DNA of 55,556 nucleotides from Acidimicrobiia bacterium (GTDB taxonomy: Bacteria; Actinomycetota; Acidimicrobiia; IMCC26256; JAENVU01): the NCBI GenBank assembly GCA_025361725.1, contig JANYJV010000019.1, positions 1 to 55,556 on the forward strand, read 5' to 3'. Both the position numbers and the translations under genes were made by a program. Positions 51,233 to 55,556 of this stretch are shown here, one piece after another (position 1 is the stretch's first letter; every line of letters starts with the position of its first letter). The notes beneath the pieces are model-generated. The model was given only the letters and a program-made list of their open reading frames with translations, was not told the origin of the DNA and did not search any database.

Positions 51233-51260
51233 AAGGCGCCCGGCCGAAGCCGGGCGCCTT
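51233..51260 (-). terminator. rpoC terminator hairpin (UUCG loop)
   Basis: AAGGCGCCCGGC and GCCGGGCGCCTT form a perfect 12-bp stem. On the minus strand the loop is TTCG. It lies 28 bases after the rpoC stop, with a short TT tail and no long T-run, as is common in GC-rich actinobacteria. It separates rpoC from the vapBC-rpsL region. Confidence 0.8.
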
Positions 51261-51288
51261 CACCATGTTCGTTCGGTTTCGCCTCGGG

Positions 51289-54200
51289 CTACTCGCCGGA
51301 TGCGGCCTCGGTGGGCTCGGCCTCGGCCGGGGCCGCGTCGGGGACCACGCTCAAGCCACTCGACGGCACCGCGAACGGGTCCGTCGCAACACTCGGGACG
51401 AGGAAGCTCGGGCTGAGGTTCTCGGTCCGAGTGTCCATGCTGGCACGCAGACGCTCGGCGAGGTCCAGCGCATCTTCGTCGCTCGAGTAGTACTCCATCG
51501 GCTGGTAGTCCGGGGCTTCGGTGCCGACATCGCGGTACCGGGGCATTCCGGTACCAGCCGGGATCAGCTTGCCGATGATCACGTTCTCCTTGAGCCCTTC
51601 GAGGCCGTCGTTCTTGCCCTCGATCGCGGCCTCGGTGAGGACACGGGTGGTCTCCTGGAACGACGCGGCGGACAACCACGACTCGGTCGCCAACGACGCC
51701 TTCGTGATTCCCATCAACTCGGGCCGACCCTCGGCGGGTCGCTTGCCCTCGGCCACCAGACGCTTGTTGACGTTCGCAAACTCGCGAGCGTCCGCCTTCT
51801 GGCCGGGCAGGAACGTCGAGTCACCGGGGTCGGACACACCGACGCGCCGCAGCATCTGCCGGCAGATGACCTCGATGTGCTTGTCGTGGATGGACACGCC
51901 CTGTTCCCGGTACACCTTCTGGACCTGATCCACCAGGTACTGCTGCGTGGACCGGATGCCGTCGATGTCGAGGATCTTCTTCGGGTCCCGAGAACTCTTC
52001 ACGTCACCGGTGAGTTGCGCGCCGGCCACGATCTCGACGCCGTCGACGATCCCGGGTGCCAGGTGGGTGCGCATGGAAACGGCATGGATCTCTTCTTCGC
52101 CGTCGTCCGCAACCACCGTGAGCGTGCGCTCACCCTTCTCGTTCTCGCCGATGCGCACCACGCCGGAGGATTCGGCCAACACGGCCGCGCCCTTCGGAGT
52201 CCGAGCTTCGAACAGCTCGACGACACGGGGCAGACCGTGGGTGATGTCCTCACCCGCGACGCCACCGGTGTGGAAGGTACGCATGGTCAGCTGCGTGCCC
52301 GGCTCACCGATCGATTGCGCCGCGATGATGCCGATGGCCTCACCGAGGTCGACCAGCTTGCCCGTCGCGAGCATCGTGCCGTAGCAGAAGCTGCAGATTC
52401 CGGCGCGGTACTTCTCGTCGGCCGGGTCGGCGTTTTCGGCGTCGACTTCCTCGGCCAGGTGGCGGGGGTACTCACACGTGAGCACGGACCGCACCCGGAC
52501 GCGAGTGACCTTCTCGTCGTGGACCAACACCTCGAGGACGTCTTCGTTGACCTCGGTGTTGCGCGGCAGCACCGATCCGTCGGCGAGGGTCACGTCCTCC
52601 GAGAGCACGCGGCTGAGCAGCGAAGTCTCGATGAACCGCATGTGGTCAGGGTCGTTGGTGACGTTCTCGACCCAGATGCCACGCGTCGAGCCGCAGTCCT
52701 CGTCCCGCACGATCAGCTCCTGCGCGACGTCGACGAGTCGACGGGTCAGGTAGCCGGAGTCCGCGGTACGAAGCGCGGTGTCCGCAAGACCCTTGCGAGC
52801 ACCGTGAGTGGAGATGAAGTACTCGAGGACCGAGAGTCCTTCACGGAAGTTGCTCTTGATCGGCCGCGGGATGATCTCACCACGCGGGTTCGCTACGAGA
52901 CCGCGCATACCGGCGATCTGGCGGACCTGCATGACGTTTCCACGAGCACCCGAGCCCACCATCATCTCGATGGGGTTGAACTGCTCAGCCTTCTGTTCCA
53001 AGAGCATCGCCTCGGTGACCTGGTTCGTGGCGTCGGTCCAGATCTCGACTTCCTTCTGGCGCCGCTCATCGTCGGTGATGATGCCGCGGTCGTACTGCTG
53101 CTCGACCTTGTCCGCTTCCTTCTCGTGTTTGTCGAGAATCGCGGCCTTGGCCACCGGCGTGCGCACGTCGGCGATCGAGATCGTCAGTCCGGCACGCGTC
53201 GAGTACTCGAAGCCGAGTTCCTTCAGCCGGTCGAGGCTCGCGGCCACTTCCGACTTCGTGTACTGGTCCACGAGGAGCCCGGCGATGTCGGTGATGTCAC
53301 GCTTCTTGACGACGCGATCCTGGAAGGTGAAGTCCGGTGGGAACGCCTCGTTGAAGAGCAGGCGGCCCAAGGTCGTCTGCACCATGACGGAGGTGGATCC
53401 GTTGGTGCCCATACGCCGGATCACCATGCTTCCGTCACCGGCCGGGTTCTTGACCCAGCCCTTGGCGTCATCCCACTGCTGCTGCGCGGGGAAGACATCT
53501 TCGGGGAAGCGACCCGCCGCCATCCGAACCTTGATCGGAGCATGGATCGACAGTTCCGGAACACGGTCTCCGTCGCGAAGTTCGTGGGCCATGCGCGCTT
53601 CTTCCAGCGTGCTGAACACTCGGCCGGCACCGGCACCGTCGGTCACGACCTCGGTGAGGTAGAACGCGCCGATGATCATGTCCTGGCTCGGCACCGCGAT
53701 CGGACGACCGTGGGCCGGCGACAGGATGTTGTGCGCGGACAGCATGAGCAGCCGGGCTTCGGCTTGCGCCTCGGCCGACAGCGGGAGGTGGACCGCCATC
53801 TGGTCACCGTCGAAGTCTGCGTTGAATGCCGCGCAGACCAACGGGTGGATCTGGATGGCCTTGCCTTCCACCAGCACCGGCTCGAAGGCCTGGATGCCGA
53901 GGCGGTGAAGCGTGGGCGCCCGGTTCAGGAACACCGGGTGCTCCTTGATGACTTCTTCGAGCACGTCCCACACCTGGGGACGTGACCGTTCCACCATGCG
54001 CTTCGCCGACTTGATGTTCTGCGCGAACTCGAGATCGACCAGGCGCTTCATCACGAACGGCTTGAACAGCTCAAGTGCCATCTGCTTGGGCAGACCACAT
54101 TGGCGGAGCTTGAGCCGAGGGCCGACAACGATGACCGAACGGCCCGAGTAGTCGACGCGCTTGCCGAGCAGGTTCTGACGAAAGCGTCCCTGCTTGCCCT

Positions 54201-55440
54201 TCAACATGTCCGAGAGGCTCTTGAGCGCGCGGTTGCCGGGGCCTGTGACCGGACGGCCACGACGACCGTTGTCGAACAACGCGTCGACGGCCTCCTGGAG
54301 CATCCGCTTCTCGTTGTTGATGATGATCTCGGGCGCACCGAGGTCCAGCAGTCGCTTCAGCCGGTTGTTCCGGTTGATCACGCGCCGATACAGGTCGTTC
54401 AGGTCCGACGTGGCGAACCGACCACCGTCGAGCTGCACCATCGGGCGCAGGTCCGGCGGGATCACGGGAACGGCGCGCAGCACCATGCCCATCGGGGAGT
54501 TGATCTGGCGACCGGCGTCGTTCTTGCGGTTGAAGGCCGAGATGACCTTGAGCCGCTTGATCGCCTTCGCCTTGCGCTGACCCTTCGCCGTGGCGATGGT
54601 CTCTTTGAGCTCCACCTCTTCGGCGGAGAGGTCCAGGCGCGAGATCAGGTCCTCCACGGACTCGGCGCCCATGCCGCCGGCGAAGTAGTCGGACCAGCGG
54701 GCGCGAATCTCACGCCACACGCGCTCGTCGTCGATGAGCTGCTTCGGCTTCATCGTGCGCATCGCGTCGTACACGGACTTGAGGAAGTCCAGGTCGAACT
54801 GCGTGCGCTCGCGCAACTCCTCGACGTCTTTCTCGGACGCCTTTCGGAGCTTGTCCATGTCGGCCTTCTTGCCGCCACCGGTCTCCGATGCTGCGAGGTC
54901 GGCTTCGAGCTCCTGGAACCGCTTCTCGATGTCCAGGTCCCGACGCTTCTCTTCGTCGGCCATCTCGGCCTTGATCTCGGCTTCGATCTCGGGGAGATCG
55001 GTGTGCAGCTTCTCGGTGTCGACCCACGTGATCAGGTGCGCCGCGAAGTAGATGACCTTCTCGAGGCTCTTCGGGGCGATGTCGAGCAGGTACCCCAGCC
55101 GGCTCGGCACTCCCTTGAAGTACCAGATGTGGGTGACGGGAGCCGCGAGTTCGATGTGGCCCATGCGCTCGCGCCGGACCTTCGAGCGCGTGACTTCCAC
55201 GCCGCACCGCTCGCAGATGATGCCCTTGAACCGGACGCGCTTGTACTTGCCGCAGTAGCACTCCCAGTCCTTGGTGGGACCGAAGATCTTCTCGCAGAAC
55301 AAGCCGTCCTTCTCGGGCTTGAGCGTGCGGTAGTTGATGGTCTCGGGCTTCTTGACCTCGCCGTTCGACCACGTACGAATCTGGTCTGCGGTCGCGAGCG
55401 CGATGGAAAGTCGCGCGGAGTCGTTGACGTCGAGAACCAC
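51289..55440 (-). CDS. rpoC: RNA polymerase beta' subunit (5' end distorted by window-end repeat)
   Basis: Catalytic large subunit of RNA polymerase, 1383 aa as written. The N-terminal zinc site has [13 protein letters not shown] and CERCGVEV. The active-site motif is [13 protein letters not shown]. The second zinc site has DCGSTRG, then [11 protein letters not shown] and GICSFCYG, with about 20 extra residues between the middle cysteines. The start codon at GTG 55440 is doubtful. From 55434 rightwards the sequence folds back, and the plus-strand copy at 55457 shows what looks like the native start (GTGCTCGACGTC behind GAAGAGG). Read the gene as beginning at the codon at 55434 after a lost GTG. 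The 3' end is normal with a terminator behind it. Confidence 0.96.
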   Translation of the reverse strand: MVLDVNDSARLSIALATADQIRTWSNGEVKKPETINYRTLKPEKDGLFCEKIFGPTKDWECYCGKYKRVRFKGIICERCGVEVTRSKVRRERMGHIELAAPVTHIWYFKGVPSRLGYLLDIAPKSLEKVIYFAAHLITWVDTEKLHTDLPEIEAEIKAEMADEEKRRDLDIEKRFQELEADLAASETGGGKKADMDKLRKASEKDVEELRERTQFDLDFLKSVYDAMRTMKPKQLIDDERVWREIRARWSDYFAGGMGAESVEDLISRLDLSAEEVELKETIATAKGQRKAKAIKRLKVISAFNRKNDAGRQINSPMGMVLRAVPVIPPDLRPMVQLDGGRFATSDLNDLYRRVINRNNRLKRLLDLGAPEIIINNEKRMLQEAVDALFDNGRRGRPVTGPGNRALKSLSDMLKGKQGRFRQNLLGKRVDYSGRSVIVVGPRLKLRQCGLPKQMALELFKPFVMKRLVDLEFAQNIKSAKRMVERSRPQVWDVLEEVIKEHPVFLNRAPTLHRLGIQAFEPVLVEGKAIQIHPLVCAAFNADFDGDQMAVHLPLSAEAQAEARLLMLSAHNILSPAHGRPIAVPSQDMIIGAFYLTEVVTDGAGAGRVFSTLEEARMAHELRDGDRVPELSIHAPIKVRMAAGRFPEDVFPAQQQWDDAKGWVKNPAGDGSMVIRRMGTNGSTSVMVQTTLGRLLFNEAFPPDFTFQDRVVKKRDITDIAGLLVDQYTKSEVAASLDRLKELGFEYSTRAGLTISIADVRTPVAKAAILDKHEKEADKVEQQYDRGIITDDERRQKEVEIWTDATNQVTEAMLLEQKAEQFNPIEMMVGSGARGNVMQVRQIAGMRGLVANPRGEIIPRPIKSNFREGLSVLEYFISTHGARKGLADTALRTADSGYLTRRLVDVAQELIVRDEDCGSTRGIWVENVTNDPDHMRFIETSLLSRVLSEDVTLADGSVLPRNTEVNEDVLEVLVHDEKVTRVRVRSVLTCEYPRHLAEEVDAENADPADEKYRAGICSFCYGTMLATGKLVDLGEAIGIIAAQSIGEPGTQLTMRTFHTGGVAGEDITHGLPRVVELFEARTPKGAAVLAESSGVVRIGENEKGERTLTVVADDGEEEIHAVSMRTHLAPGIVDGVEIVAGAQLTGDVKSSRDPKKILDIDGIRSTQQYLVDQVQKVYREQGVSIHDKHIEVICRQMLRRVGVSDPGDSTFLPGQKADAREFANVNKRLVAEGKRPAEGRPELMGITKASLATESWLSAASFQETTRVLTEAAIEGKNDGLEGLKENVIIGKLIPAGTGMPRYRDVGTEAPDYQPMEYYSSDEDALDLAERLRASMDTRTENLSPSFLVPSVATDPFAVPSSGLSVVPDAAPAEAEPTEAASGE

Positions 55441-55556
55441 AGAGAAGAGGCAACAGGTGCTCGACGTCAACGACTCCGCGCGACTTTCCATCGCGCTCGC
55501 GACCGCAGACCAGATTCGTACGTGGTCGAACGGCGAGGTCAAGAAGCCCGAGACCA
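55338..55556. repeat. Terminal inverted repeat of the rpoC 5' end (probable artefact)
   Basis: Bases 55460-55556 are the perfect reverse complement of 55338-55434, separated by a 25-base spacer. The right arm reads in plus sense as the rpoC N-terminus: [20 protein letters not shown] and so on. Such a palindrome at a sequence end is typical of a fold-back chimera or assembly error. Confidence 0.9.

Noticed and set aside
51205-53985. 926-aa plus-strand open frame opposite rpoC
   Set aside because: Antisense to rpoC; length comes from codon bias, not from coding.

Overview
The window is high-GC bacterial DNA with dense, mostly gap-free operons, GTG/TTG starts and ATGA/GTGA stop-start overlaps. 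The ribosomal and EF-Tu/EF-G genes are bacterial. The zinc-type S14, short-LID adenylate kinase, IS21/IS630-type remnants and a probable leaderless promoter point to an actinobacterium (Actinomycetota). An Acidimicrobiia-like lineage is my guess, not something the sequence proves.

Layout. (1) 1-6000: a worn mobile-element zone. It holds an IS630-type transposase cut by the window edge, a small methyltransferase, an RHS-repeat scrap, an acyltransferase-3/SGNH O-acyltransferase, and a broken IS21 element (istA and istB remnants plus end repeats). A 27-bp IS-end-like repeat occurs in inverted orientation at 1747 and 4667. (2) 6000-32900: a large surface-polysaccharide locus. It encodes two sulfotransferases, several glycosyltransferases, a glycosyltransferase remnant, two paralogous polytopic GT39-like proteins, a Tat-exported low-complexity protein coupled to a UDP-sugar dehydrogenase, a Wzc-type tyrosine autokinase, a polysaccharide deacetylase, a GNAT protein, a WecA/MraY-like initiating transferase and a FlaA1/CapD-type dehydratase. 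At its right end lies an MFS transporter fused to a cyclic-nucleotide-binding domain and broken by two indels. (3) 32900-55556, all on the minus strand: the core block rpoC, (vapBC plus a small membrane protein), rpsL, rpsG, fusA, tuf, rpsJ, the S10 and spc operons, secY, adk, map.

How the genes fit together. The glycan genes form a plausible pathway. UDP-sugars are oxidised or dehydrated (14249, 29312). An undecaprenyl-phosphate sugar transferase (27174) starts the chain, and GT4/GT2 enzymes extend it. Polytopic proteins polymerise or decorate it, the Wzc-like kinase controls length and export, and acyl, sulfo, acetyl and deacetylase enzymes modify it.

The most interesting part is the translationally coupled operon 24306 to 17352 (minus strand): Wzc, PqqD-like, minimal nucleotidyltransferase, polytopic membrane protein, HPr-kinase-like P-loop kinase, then a protein joining a PqqD-like domain to what looks like a P-loop-less copy of the neighbouring kinase. 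I read this as a candidate undescribed kinase/pseudokinase/peptide-chaperone system tied to exopolysaccharide. Separately, the right end of the window is a near-perfect inverted repeat of the rpoC 5' end and looks like a fold-back assembly or amplification artefact.
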